A stretch of 60,176 nucleotides of DNA, from positions 1 to 60,176 of the forward strand of contig JANQED010000184.1 in assembly GCA_028278545.1 (NCBI GenBank), read 5' to 3'. Source of the stretch: Anaerolineales bacterium (GTDB taxonomy: Bacteria; Chloroflexota; Anaerolineae; Anaerolineales; UBA11858). A program made the position numbers and the translations under genes. Below are positions 1 to 8,598 of this stretch, in pieces; position 1 is the stretch's first letter; every line of letters begins with the position of its first letter. The notes beneath the pieces are model-generated. The model did not search any database, was not told where the DNA came from, and saw only the letters and a list, made by a program, of their open reading frames with translations.

Positions 1-1
1 C

Positions 2-1579
2 TTCGAGAGCACCGATGATGGCCGCACCATGGGCGAGAGCCTGATGGACGAAGGCGCCGACATCATTATGCCTGTGGCAGGCCCTGTGGGTGCTGGCACC
101 CTGGCAGTGATGGAAGAGCGCGGTGCTGGCTGGATCATTGGTGTTGACAATGACTGGTCGGTGCAGTTCGCTAACCAGGCCCAGTATGTGCTGGCGAGTG
201 CCCTGAAGAACATGGACCTGTATGTCTATGAGACCATTCAGGCGGCCATGGATGGCAGCTTCGCTGGCGGCAACTACCTGGGCACCCTGGATAACGGTGG
301 TGTTGGCCTGGGTTATGGTGGCGTGGAAGTTCCCGATGAACTCAAGGCCGAGATCGAAGCCTTGATCCCCAAGATCGTTTCTGGTGAAGTTGCTACGCTG
401 CCCGCTATGGAAGCAGAAATGCCTGCCGAAGAAGCCATGGAAGGCGAACTGACCCTGGCAATCGAGCACTTCAGCATTATCGAAGGCACCACCTGGTCTG
501 GCGCTCACCATCGCGCTGGCGAGCGGCTGGCTGAAAAATACCCTGGCGTGACCTATGTCTATCGCGAGGAAGTCATGCCTGACGTCAGTGTCCCCTTTGC
601 TGAGGAGATGATCGCAGATGATGGTGCTGACATCGTGGTTGGCAATGCAGAATTCATGGGTATGCCCCTGGCTGACATTGCCGAGAAATACCCCGAAGTT
701 TACTTCGTCTCCATTATCGCCAGTGATCCCACCGCAAAAGACAACTTCTTGCGAGTCTTCCCCCGCCAGTATCAGGCCCTGTACCTTGAAGGTCTGGTAG
801 CGGGCGCGTTGACCGAGACTGGCGCTATTGGTATCGTCTCTGCCTTCCCCTCCGTCCAGGTAATCCGCCGCACGGCTGGTTTCTACCTGGGTGTGCAGGA
901 TGCTGCCGAGATGCTTGGCAAAGACATCACCGTCTACGTCAAGTACGCTGGTGACTGGTACCTGCCGCAGGAAGAGCGCGATATCGCCGCCACCCTGGTG
1001 GATCAGTACAATGTCGATGTCATCACCCACCAGACCGACTCCGGCTCACCCTTGGATGTCGCTATCGAAAAGGGTATCTGGTTCGTTGGTAAGGACATGG
1101 ATATCGTCGGCTTCTACGGTTGGGGCAACACCGATACAGTTGCCATCTCCTTCGACACCCGTTGGGAAGTGCTCTACAACGAGATCATCAAAGCTATGAT
1201 GGCGGGTGAGCAACCCGAAACAGTTCTGTACCTGGGCATGGAGTCCACTATGACCCTGGCAGACGGAACTGAAGAACTGACCGTTGACATCATGAACGAT
1301 GGCAAAGTCGGTGTGGATGCCATCAGCCCTGCTGCTCTGGCTGTAGTTCCACAAGAGATTGTCGATCTCGTGGCACAGCGCCGTGCCGAGATGATGGCTG
1401 GCGAGTGGGATCCTTTCACCGCATATGCCTTTGTCAGCAATGGCACTGGTCTGGATCTGGAAGGTCTTCCTGTTCCTGAAGCTGGAACCGAGGTCAAGGC
1501 TGCGGGTGTTGAGCCTACCGCCGAGTGGCTGCTCTTCCAGTTCAATTTCGATCTTGAAGGCATGGAGGTCTTGGAGTAA
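2..1579 (+). CDS. Tandem BMP-family substrate-binding protein (5' partial)
   Basis: Binding protein of a nucleoside/nucleobase-type ABC importer, expected outside the membrane as a lipoprotein. The reading frame is open to base 2, so the true start and signal peptide lie upstream. The first ~130 residues are the C-terminal half of one BMP (Med/TmpC/PnrA-like) domain, with GADIIMPVAG, IGVDND and GGVGLGYGG. After an acidic linker (about 128-142, PAEEAMEGE) a second, nearly complete BMP domain follows, from LTLAIEHF to about residue 450, with DGADIVVG, EGLVAGALTETGAIG, VQDAAEM and DIVGFYGWGNTD. A tandem fusion is unusual, because family members normally carry one domain of about 330 residues. 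The next genes encode the matching ATPase and permeases, which fits a NupNOPQ-like nucleoside/purine system. The substrate is inferred from family and context. Confidence 0.88.
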   Translation, partial: FESTDDGRTMGESLMDEGADIIMPVAGPVGAGTLAVMEERGAGWIIGVDNDWSVQFANQAQYVLASALKNMDLYVYETIQAAMDGSFAGGNYLGTLDNGGVGLGYGGVEVPDELKAEIEALIPKIVSGEVATLPAMEAEMPAEEAMEGELTLAIEHFSIIEGTTWSGAHHRAGERLAEKYPGVTYVYREEVMPDVSVPFAEEMIADDGADIVVGNAEFMGMPLADIAEKYPEVYFVSIIASDPTAKDNFLRVFPRQYQALYLEGLVAGALTETGAIGIVSAFPSVQVIRRTAGFYLGVQDAAEMLGKDITVYVKYAGDWYLPQEERDIAATLVDQYNVDVITHQTDSGSPLDVAIEKGIWFVGKDMDIVGFYGWGNTDTVAISFDTRWEVLYNEIIKAMMAGEQPETVLYLGMESTMTLADGTEELTVDIMNDGKVGVDAISPAALAVVPQEIVDLVAQRRAEMMAGEWDPFTAYAFVSNGTGLDLEGLPVPEAGTEVKAAGVEPTAEWLLFQFNFDLEGMEVLE

Positions 1580-1630
1580 GGCTTCTTGATCTTTCTTTGA
1601 TTGTATGCAAACCAGTTTTTCATGACAAAG

Positions 1631-1675
1631 TGAGGCTCCCGTTCTTTGGGGCAAAACCCCGAGGTGGGAGCCTCA
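1631..1675 (+). terminator. Strong hairpin between binding-protein and ATPase genes
   Basis: A perfect 10-bp stem (TGAGGCTCCC at 1631-1640 with GGGAGCCTCA at 1666-1675) encloses a second small hairpin (GGGG 1648-1651, CCCC 1657-1660). There is no clean T-run afterwards. It is therefore more likely a 3'-end stabiliser or partial attenuator that lets the binding protein be made in excess of the ATPase and permeases than a full terminator. Confidence 0.6.
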
Positions 1676-1737
1676 GCTTAATAATTGGCCTTATCGATCA
1701 TTTTTCCCCAATTCACGTAGTGAGATAGGCAGGCAAT

Positions 1738-3285
1738 ATGCTCCTAGACGAGATTAAACGCGGTGACACGGTTTTAGAGGCGCAGGGGATCACCAAGCGA
1801 TTCCCTGGGGTGGTCGCCAATGACAAGATAGATTTTGAGATCAATGCTGGCGAGGTTCATGCCATCTTAGGAGAGAACGGCGCTGGCAAAACCACCCTTA
1901 TGAACATCCTCTTCGGGTTGTACCAGCCTGATGAGGGAGAGCTGATCGTTGGGGGCAAGGCCGTCAAATTCAAATCGCCTCTGGACGCTATCGATTTGGG
2001 AATCGGCATGGTCCACCAGCACCGTAAATTGGTGCCCGCGCACACTGTGATCGAGAACATCATCCTTGGGCATCCCCGGGCTGGCACAATCCTGAATTTG
2101 AAACGCGCAGAAGAAGAGATCACGGCACTCAGCCGGAAATATGGCTTCAAGATCGATCTCAGAGCCAAAGTCTGGCAGATTTCGGAAGGTGAAAAACAGT
2201 TGGTGGAAATCCTCAAGGCCCTTTACCGCGGGGCTAAGGTGCTCATCCTCGACGAGCCGACCTCTGCGCTGACGCCGATTGAGACAGAAGTGCTGATGGA
2301 ATCCATCAAGACGATGTCTAATGAGGATTTAGCCATTGTACCTTTCATTACCCATAAATTACCTATTGTTTTGGCGATCAGCGACCGGGTAACGGTGTTG
2401 CGGCGTGGTAAAGTGGTCAACCGTATAAAGACCTCCGAAGCCACTGAAAGGAGCCTGGCCAGAGAAATGGTGGGCCGGGAGGTCATCTTTCGAGTTGAGA
2501 GGAAAAAAGTTGAAAGGGGCCAACCCATCCTGGAGATAGAGAACCTCTCTGCGCTCAGCGATAAAGGAGTGACTGCCGTAGATAAGATGTCGTTCACCAT
2601 CCATGAGGGTGAAATTTTCGGCATCGCAGGTATTTCTGGCAACGGCCAGCGCGAATTGGTTGAGGTGATTGCCGGCCTGCGCAAAGAACTGGAGGGCAAG
2701 GTTACCCTTGATGGCCGCGATATCACCCAGGCCTCCTCATTGGAAAGGTGGCAGGCCGGTATCGGCTACATTCCTGCTGACCGCATCGATGTTGGCTCGA
2801 TTGGAGAATTCTCTCTGATTGAGAACTTGATGATGAACTATTATTTTGATGAAGAGTTTTCCAGGGGCGGCACTCTGGACTACAGGAAGATGCGTGAACT
2901 GACCAACGAGATCATCGAGGAGTTTAGCGTAGCGACACCCGGGCCAGAAACGACTGCCAAGAGCCTGTCGGGTGGCAACTTGCAAAAAGTCATTCTCGGG
3001 CGGGTGCTTTCACGAAAACCTAGATTGGTGATCGCTGATCTCCCTTCGCAAGGGTTGGATGTTGGCGCTACAGAATTCGTGCGTAACAAACTTATGGAAG
3101 CGAAACAGGAAAAAGCGGGTGTTCTTCTCATCTCTGAAGATTTGGACGAGATCTTGTCAATGAGTGATTGGGTTGCGCCGGTATACGAGGGAGTGATCAT
3201 GGGCATCCTGCCCGGCGAGGCGGCCAAAAGGGAGGATGTAGGTGCTTTGATGGCCGGATTGGAACTCGGGGGAGGTGCATCATGA
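1738..3285 (+). CDS. Double-domain ABC transporter ATPase, BMP/NupO type
   Basis: Cytoplasmic energy-coupling subunit of the importer, 515 residues with two ABC domains, as in NupO/YufO and sugar ATPases. Domain 1 has an intact Walker A (GENGAGKT, about 45-52), a degenerate signature (ISEGEKQ) and Walker B VLILDEPTSAL. Domain 2 has the degenerate P-loop GISGNGQRE, the canonical signature LSGGNLQK and ADLPSQGLD in place of DEPT. This is the usual asymmetry of the family, with one competent and one degenerate nucleotide site. The ATG follows the 1631-1675 hairpin by about 60 bases. The stop overlaps the next start (ATGA at 3282), so the permease is translationally coupled. Confidence 0.92.
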   Translation: MLLDEIKRGDTVLEAQGITKRFPGVVANDKIDFEINAGEVHAILGENGAGKTTLMNILFGLYQPDEGELIVGGKAVKFKSPLDAIDLGIGMVHQHRKLVPAHTVIENIILGHPRAGTILNLKRAEEEITALSRKYGFKIDLRAKVWQISEGEKQLVEILKALYRGAKVLILDEPTSALTPIETEVLMESIKTMSNEDLAIVPFITHKLPIVLAISDRVTVLRRGKVVNRIKTSEATERSLAREMVGREVIFRVERKKVERGQPILEIENLSALSDKGVTAVDKMSFTIHEGEIFGIAGISGNGQRELVEVIAGLRKELEGKVTLDGRDITQASSLERWQAGIGYIPADRIDVGSIGEFSLIENLMMNYYFDEEFSRGGTLDYRKMRELTNEIIEEFSVATPGPETTAKSLSGGNLQKVILGRVLSRKPRLVIADLPSQGLDVGATEFVRNKLMEAKQEKAGVLLISEDLDEILSMSDWVAPVYEGVIMGILPGEAAKREDVGALMAGLELGGGAS

Positions 3286-4403
3286 GGATAGGTAGCTACG
3301 AACTGACACTGAAGAAGAGAGAAACGTTGGCCGGGTGGCAGGCAGCCGTCATCTCAACGCTGGCAGTTGTCTTCGCCCTGCTTCTGTTCAGCCTGGTGTT
3401 TGTTCAAGCAGAGGCTAATCCACTTGAGGCATACAAAGAGATCTTTGATTACGCCTTTTTCAATCCTTTCGGCCTGCCGCTGACCATCAACCGCTTCATC
3501 TTCCTCTTATTGTGTGCTTGCGCTTTTATCATCCCCATCCGTGCCGGGTTGTGGAATATTGGTATGACGGGCCAGCTCTACGCTGGTGCGTTGAGTGCCT
3601 TTGCGGTGTTGTTCGCCTTTGGGGTTAAGGGGGCCAAATCTGCTGAATATCCCGGAGAATTGATCATCCCCTTGATGGTCGTTGCTTCCATGCTAGGCGC
3701 CGTCGTCGTGGGCACAATCGCTGGCTATCTCAAAGGTAAGTACAACGTCAACGAGATCGTGGTCACCATGATGTTGAATTTCATCATGTTTTGGCTGGTT
3801 TCCTTCATGATCAAAGATGGAGGTCCATTTATGAACCCAGGCGGGAGGGGAGAAAGCTTCGAACTGGCCAAATCCTTGTATGCCCCATTGTACAAAGATG
3901 TGCCATTTACAGTGGTCTTAGCCCTTGGCTTCGCCTTGTTGCTGTATTGGGTATTTGCCAAAACCAAGTTGGGCTACCAGATCAGAGCCTATGGCCAGAA
4001 TCCCACCGCGGCGGAATATGCGGGTATCAGCGGTGTCAAAATCTCGGTTTTGGTGTTTGTGTTGGGCGCGGCTCTTGCGGGGTTAGCTGGATATCACTAT
4101 TTTGCGGCTGTTCCCGGTGTCTATAAGATTGCCCGCTCTTACAACTTCCAAGGAGATTTGGCCTTTTATGGCATCATCTGCGGATTGATTTCTCAAGGAA
4201 ATCCCATCGCTGCCATTCCAGTTGCTTTGCTCTTTGGGGGGTTGACCAACGGGGGCAGGTTTGTGCAGGGCAAATTGAAACTGGGCTTTGGGATTGACTA
4301 TGCCCTTTTGGGTGTCTTGATGATCACGCTGGTGGCATTTCAATTCTTTTACCGTTATCAGGTAGTTCTGGTCAACACAAGGAAGGAGACTCCAGATGAA
4401 TGA
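3282..4403 (+). CDS. ABC transporter permease, nucleoside-type (NupP/YufP-like)
   Basis: Integral membrane subunit, 373 residues. I chose the ATG at 3282, which overlaps the ATPase stop as ATGA, because the upstream part of the frame lies inside the ATPase gene. Hydrophobic helices fill most of the length. The BPD_transp_2 family pattern is seen in GLWNIGMTGQLYAG, YNVNEIVVTMMLNFI and the cytoplasmic coupling segment YGQNPTAAEYAGISG. It pairs with the next permease to make a heterodimeric channel. It ends 8 bases inside the next gene. Confidence 0.9.
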   Translation: MRIGSYELTLKKRETLAGWQAAVISTLAVVFALLLFSLVFVQAEANPLEAYKEIFDYAFFNPFGLPLTINRFIFLLLCACAFIIPIRAGLWNIGMTGQLYAGALSAFAVLFAFGVKGAKSAEYPGELIIPLMVVASMLGAVVVGTIAGYLKGKYNVNEIVVTMMLNFIMFWLVSFMIKDGGPFMNPGGRGESFELAKSLYAPLYKDVPFTVVLALGFALLLYWVFAKTKLGYQIRAYGQNPTAAEYAGISGVKISVLVFVLGAALAGLAGYHYFAAVPGVYKIARSYNFQGDLAFYGIICGLISQGNPIAAIPVALLFGGLTNGGRFVQGKLKLGFGIDYALLGVLMITLVAFQFFYRYQVVLVNTRKETPDE

Positions 4404-5271
4404 GTTTTTTATTCGAAGTCTGGATGCGTCAACGATTTTTACCATTGCGGCCATTGGCGAGCTGATCGGCCAACGTTCGGGTGTGATCAACGTTGGTGTG
4501 GAAGGGGTGATGCTCTTTGGCGCAACTCTGGGGTTCATCACGGCGCAAGTCACCGGCAGTTATTTGCTTGGATTTTTAGTGGGGATTGCGATTGGCGCTC
4601 TGCTTGGCCTCTTGCATGGTTTCTTCTCCGTAACCCTGGGGGGTGATCAGGTGGTCAGCGGTATGGGCATCTGGATCATGGGATTTGGTTTGACAACCTA
4701 TATCGGTAACCCGTACACTGGTCCTCTGGGCATGGATAGAATCCCCACATTTTTGGGAGTCTCGCCCTTCTTCTATGTTGGGGTGGCGCTGGTCGTCATC
4801 ACCTGGTTCGTGCTCTCGAAGACCAGCCTGGGGTTGCAGATTCGCTCGGTAGGGGAGAATCCCTCAGTGGCGGAAGTATCGGGGGTCAATGTGTCTAGAA
4901 CTCGCTACTGGTGCTCTATTACGGGCGGCATGTTGATGGGGTTTGCCGGTGCGGTTTACGCGCTGAATTACAACCCGGTTTGGAACTACAACTTCCTGAT
5001 GGGATGGGGGTTCATCGCCCTGGCTTTGGTGTTCTTCTCGATGTGGAATCCATTTATCATGCTGGCGGGCTCTTTGCTGTTCGGCACCCTTTGGCAGTTA
5101 TCGCTCAACCCGCAGTTGGTTCTACCAGGTTTGTTCTCTCGCTATGTCTGGCGGACGGTGCCCTTTGCTATCACGTTGATTGTTTTGTTCAGCATGTCTA
5201 TGAAGTGGTTTAGGACCCGCTGGGGCGCGGCGAAACCTGAAGCCCTCGGGCTGCCCTATGTCAAAGAGTGA
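4396..5271 (+). CDS. ABC transporter permease, nucleoside-type (NupQ/YufQ-like)
   Basis: Second permease, 291 residues, overlapping the previous gene by 8 bases. The family motifs GQRSGVINVGVEGVMLFGA, GGDQVVSGMGI and the coupling segment SVGENPSVAEVSGVNVSRTRYWC are visible, with about eight hydrophobic segments. With the binding protein, ATPase and first permease it completes a BMP-type importer. Relatives such as NupNOPQ and BmpA systems carry nucleosides, and some carry free purines. The catabolic genes downstream support a nucleobase or nucleoside substrate, but this is inference. Confidence 0.9.
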   Translation: MNEFFIRSLDASTIFTIAAIGELIGQRSGVINVGVEGVMLFGATLGFITAQVTGSYLLGFLVGIAIGALLGLLHGFFSVTLGGDQVVSGMGIWIMGFGLTTYIGNPYTGPLGMDRIPTFLGVSPFFYVGVALVVITWFVLSKTSLGLQIRSVGENPSVAEVSGVNVSRTRYWCSITGGMLMGFAGAVYALNYNPVWNYNFLMGWGFIALALVFFSMWNPFIMLAGSLLFGTLWQLSLNPQLVLPGLFSRYVWRTVPFAITLIVLFSMSMKWFRTRWGAAKPEALGLPYVKE

Positions 5272-5425
5272 TGAGTTGGCGATAAAATGCTCTTACCGGC
5301 TTTCGGCAAAGGATCGCTATTCGTCCGCATATCGTTCTATTGGAGGTTTTTGCGGCTAGTGACAGTTTAAAACGTAAACAAAGAAAATTTTGATTCACAA
5401 TTTACAAACTTTAGGAGGTAGGATG

Positions 5426-5872
5426 ATGGCAACTGTAAAACAACTGCTGAGCGGTAAAGGGGATGGCAGTAAATATATTGTGGCGGGGACTGCCACTGTG
5501 CTGAGAGCACTGGAAGTCATGGCTGAAGCCAATATCGGCGCTGTGATGGTGGTCGAGAACGAGAAAATTGTGGGTATCTTCACCGAGCGCGATTACTCAC
5601 GCAAATGTGAGCTCAAGGGCCTTTCCGCCGAAAGCACGCTTGTACGCGAAGTGATGACCAGGCAAATGATGACGGTTAATATGGGTACTTCGATGGATCA
5701 GTGTATGGGGTTGATGAATCAGTACCACATTCGTCATCTGCCGGTGATTGAAAACGAAATCATTGTGGGCATGGTCTCCATTCGGGATGTGGTCGATATG
5801 CTTTTGTCTGACCGTGAGAGCTTGATCAAGGGTCTGGAGAACTATATTCTCGGCTCAGATTTCGCCACTTAA
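5426..5872 (+). CDS. CBS-domain-pair protein
   Basis: Small cytoplasmic protein of 148 residues made only of two CBS repeats (about 8-62 and 73-127). Typical signatures are GAVMVVENEKIVGIFTERDY in the first and RHLPVIENEIIVGMVSIRDV in the second. CBS pairs usually bind adenosine-containing ligands such as AMP, ATP, NAD or SAM and act as energy or nucleotide sensors. Two adjacent ATGs are available at 5423 and 5426. I chose 5426 because AGGAGG (5413-5418) then sits 7 bases upstream. It lies 150 bases after the importer and before the decarboxylase operon, so a regulatory role for either is possible but unproven. Confidence 0.85.
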   Translation: MATVKQLLSGKGDGSKYIVAGTATVLRALEVMAEANIGAVMVVENEKIVGIFTERDYSRKCELKGLSAESTLVREVMTRQMMTVNMGTSMDQCMGLMNQYHIRHLPVIENEIIVGMVSIRDVVDMLLSDRESLIKGLENYILGSDFAT

Positions 5873-6050
5873 ACACTTCTGACTTATATCAGTCATGTTG
5901 CGCACTCACGAGTGAGGTTCCCAGTCGCGTAACATACGTCGTATCAATTGAATATACTGCATAATCACTCAAGTCGATGATGATTTGTAGGGTTAGTTGT
6001 ATTGTGCACAAAATTAGTTCTTAAGCTCACAGAAATGTGATATTTGTAAT

Positions 6051-6080
6051 TTGACATGTCTGACAATTGAAGAATACAAT
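6051..6080 (+). promoter_or_regulatory. Putative sigma70-type promoter of the decarboxylase operon
   Basis: TTGACA at 6051-6056 and TACAAT at 6075-6080 are separated by 18 bases, 76 bases before the carboxyltransferase start. A weaker overlapping pair (TTGAAG 6067-6072, TATGAT 6088-6093, spacing 15) is also present. The 284-base gap in which they lie (5873-6156) holds no other convincing gene. Confidence 0.5.
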
Positions 6081-6156
6081 AAACTGGTATGATCAGAGCT
6101 GTTTCGCGAAGGGAATGCCAGATGGCAATTCAAAGTGAACCTATGGGGAGGCAATC

Positions 6157-7713
6157 TTGAAGGACGAACATCAATCGCTGATAACTGAATTAGAAGAGGC
6201 GCGTCAAAAGATCGCTAAAGGTGGTGGTCAAAAGCGAATTGATGCCCAACATACCAAAGGCAAGCAGACTGCCCGCGAACGCATACTTCAGTTGCTTGAT
6301 GAAGACAGTTTCCGTGAAGTGGACGCCTATTGGACCCATCGCCATAGTGATTTCGGCATGGATGAAAAGCGCTATCCTGGAGATAGTGTGGTGGTTGGCT
6401 TTGGCAAGATTGATAGCCGAATGGTTTGTGTTTACGCCCAAGATTTTACGGTGTTAGGCGGCTCTTTCTCTGAAGTGCATGGGCAGAAGGTTGCCAAGAT
6501 ACTCGATTTGGCAATGGATTCTGGTGTTCCGGTGATCGGCCTGATGGATTCCGTTGGTGCTCGCATTCAAGAGGGCGTATATAGCCTGGCCGCCTTCTCA
6601 GAATTATTCTGGCGCAATACCCAGGCCAGCGGTGTTGTCCCGCAAATCAGCGTGATGTTGGGGCCGTGTGCGGGCGGCTCGGTCTATTCTCCCGGTTTGA
6701 CGGATTTCGTCATTATGGCGGAAGGAACCAGCCACATGTTTATCACGGGTCCCAAGGTCATCGAAACCGTCACTCGTGAGAAAGTTGATCTTGAATCACT
6801 TGGGGGCGCTGCGGTTCACAGTTCGGTTAGTGGAGTGGCGCATTTTGCTGCCAAATCGGAAGCGGAGGCGTTAGCGATAACCCGCAGGTTGATCGGTTAT
6901 CTCCCTTCGAATAATGCCGAACCCCCACCCCGGATATCCCTCGAGGATGACCCCAGGAGGCAGGATGCTGCCCTGAACACCCTGGTGCCGACCGATCCCG
7001 CTGAAGCCTATGATATGCGCATAGCGATTGGAATGATCTTTGATCGGGGTAGTTTTATGCCTGTGCATGAAAACTTTGCCCCCAATGCCTTGGTGGGGTT
7101 TGCTCGCTTACACGGTCAGGGGGTGGCGGTGATCGCTAACCAGCCCATGGTGATGGCCGGGGTGTTGGATATCGATGTATCGGACAAAATCGCCCGGTTC
7201 ATTCGTTTCAGCGATGCCTTTAACTTCCCAATCATTTCCTTGATCGATACGCCAGGCTTCATGCCGGGTGTCAAACAAGAGCATGGTGGCATCATCCGCC
7301 ATGGTGCGAAGATCGTCTACGCGTATTCGGAGGCGACGGTGCCAAAGCTCGCGGTGATCACCCGCAAAGCTTATGGTGGGGCCTATATTGTCATGAGCAG
7401 TAAGTACATTCGTACGGATATGGTTTTTGCCTGGCCCACGGCTGAAATTGCCGTGATGGGCGCTGATGGCGCGGTGAATATCCTTTATTCCAAGCAGCTC
7501 AAAGATGTGCAGAATCCTGACGAGGTTAAGCAAGAGTTTGTTGTGGAGTATGAAGAGAAGTTCTCCAAGCCGTATTCGGCGGCCGCCAGCGGACACGTGG
7601 ATGACATTATCGCCCCCTCTGAAACCAGACCTCGGCTGATCGCTGCTTTGGAGTTGCTGCGAGATAAAAAGGTCAGTTCCCCGGCTAAAAAGCATGGCAA
7701 CATCCCGCTTTAG
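6157..7713 (+). CDS. Acyl-CoA carboxyltransferase subunit (MmdA/PccB type)
   Basis: 518-residue biotin-dependent carboxyltransferase of the crotonase-like MmdA/PccB family. It moves CO2 between an acyl-CoA and carrier biotin. Visible family motifs are GKQTARERILQLLDEDSF, QDFTVLGGSFSEVHGQK and, in the second half, PIISLIDTPGFMPGVKQEHGGIIRHGAK and the oxyanion-hole region RKAYGGAYIVM. The start is TTG at 6157, with GGGGAGG just upstream; the ATG at 6143 runs into a stop after five codons. The genes that follow encode OadG-, biotin-carrier- and OadB-like subunits and there is no biotin carboxylase. It therefore most likely serves a Na+-pumping acyl-CoA decarboxylase (methylmalonyl-CoA, malonyl-CoA or glutaconyl-CoA) rather than a carboxylase. 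Confidence 0.9.
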   Translation: MKDEHQSLITELEEARQKIAKGGGQKRIDAQHTKGKQTARERILQLLDEDSFREVDAYWTHRHSDFGMDEKRYPGDSVVVGFGKIDSRMVCVYAQDFTVLGGSFSEVHGQKVAKILDLAMDSGVPVIGLMDSVGARIQEGVYSLAAFSELFWRNTQASGVVPQISVMLGPCAGGSVYSPGLTDFVIMAEGTSHMFITGPKVIETVTREKVDLESLGGAAVHSSVSGVAHFAAKSEAEALAITRRLIGYLPSNNAEPPPRISLEDDPRRQDAALNTLVPTDPAEAYDMRIAIGMIFDRGSFMPVHENFAPNALVGFARLHGQGVAVIANQPMVMAGVLDIDVSDKIARFIRFSDAFNFPIISLIDTPGFMPGVKQEHGGIIRHGAKIVYAYSEATVPKLAVITRKAYGGAYIVMSSKYIRTDMVFAWPTAEIAVMGADGAVNILYSKQLKDVQNPDEVKQEFVVEYEEKFSKPYSAAASGHVDDIIAPSETRPRLIAALELLRDKKVSSPAKKHGNIPL

Positions 7714-7739
7714 GGGCTTGTGCAAATCGGAGGTAACCA

Positions 7740-8057
7740 TTGAGTGAGTTAGCGCAAGGTTTACAACTCAGTGTCCTGGGGATATTGATCACTTTTGCCT
7801 CCTTGGGTTTGCTGGTCCTGATAATGATCGTTTTACGGGAGTTGTTCAGTGCCCCTGAGAGGTCTGTTTCAACTGGTCCGGGGAAAGAAGCTCAAGTTGA
7901 TCAGGTTTCAGACCGAGAAGCGGTGCGAAAGCGGGTTGCCGGGATTGCGGTTTCAATAGCTTATGCCAATATGCACAGAAAACATGGCGACAGTAATCTT
8001 GGGCACTTGCTTGAATCTCCGCCTGGGCGTTATTGGAGAGATTCTCGCCATGCGTAG
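7740..8057 (+). CDS. Na+-pump decarboxylase gamma subunit, OadG-like
   Basis: 105-residue protein with one N-terminal membrane helix (about 8-33, LSVLGILITFASLGLLVLIM), a short hydrophilic stalk and a basic, low-complexity tail. This is the layout of OadG/MmdD gamma or delta subunits, which anchor and stabilise the carboxyltransferase and beta subunit. Sequence conservation in this family is low, so the call rests on size, topology and position between carboxyltransferase and biotin-carrier genes. The start is TTG at 7740, with GGAGGTAACC at 7729-7738 immediately upstream. Confidence 0.65.
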   Translation: MSELAQGLQLSVLGILITFASLGLLVLIMIVLRELFSAPERSVSTGPGKEAQVDQVSDREAVRKRVAGIAVSIAYANMHRKHGDSNLGHLLESPPGRYWRDSRHA

Positions 8058-8144
8058 CCGTGAATATCCGGCCTGCCAAGGGTGTCTCGTGCCGACGGCA
8101 CGCAGGGCGAGCGTGGCGCGCGCAGACATTCTCAAGGAGTTGCA

Positions 8145-8591
8145 ATGAGTGATTCTAGTCAACAGGTCCTGGTCAAGGTTGACGGCCAGGAGTTCATCGT
8201 TGAGATCAAAGATTTATCTGCTTCGCCAGTGATTGCTGTTGTCGATGGGGAAACCTATGAAGTCGTTCTTGAGGAGCGAACAGCTCAACCACGGACCGAG
8301 CCTGTTGAGACAGAAGCACCTCCAAAAGTGGAATCCGCAACTGAAAAACCGGCTCCCAAGCAAGAAGAAATCGCCGTTGAAGGCGCGATCACCGCGCCCA
8401 TGCCGGGAGATATCGTTGAGGTCAACGTGCAGCCCGGTCAGAAGGTTCTCAAAGGAGATGCCCTTTGCGTGCTCGATGCCATGAAGATGAAGAATATCAT
8501 CTACTCGCCTCGGGAGGGCACCATCGCGGGTGTTGAAGTCAGCGTCGGGCAGGCTGTGGATTACGGGGCCGTGCTGATTACATTCGAATAG
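8145..8591 (+). CDS. Biotin carboxyl carrier protein of the decarboxylase
   Basis: 148-residue carrier. An N-terminal hydrophilic part leads to a Pro/Glu-rich flexible linker (about 44-80), then a biotinyl domain of about 70 residues with the lysine motif LDAMKMKN preceded by GAITAPMPGDIVEV. The biotin swings between the carboxyltransferase and the membrane beta subunit. I placed the start at ATG 8145 behind AAGGAG. The frame is open to 8082, but the upstream residues are basic and lack family similarity. The stop is 7 bases before the beta-subunit gene. Confidence 0.9.
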   Translation: MSDSSQQVLVKVDGQEFIVEIKDLSASPVIAVVDGETYEVVLEERTAQPRTEPVETEAPPKVESATEKPAPKQEEIAVEGAITAPMPGDIVEVNVQPGQKVLKGDALCVLDAMKMKNIIYSPREGTIAGVEVSVGQAVDYGAVLITFE

Positions 8592-8598
8592 AATCATC

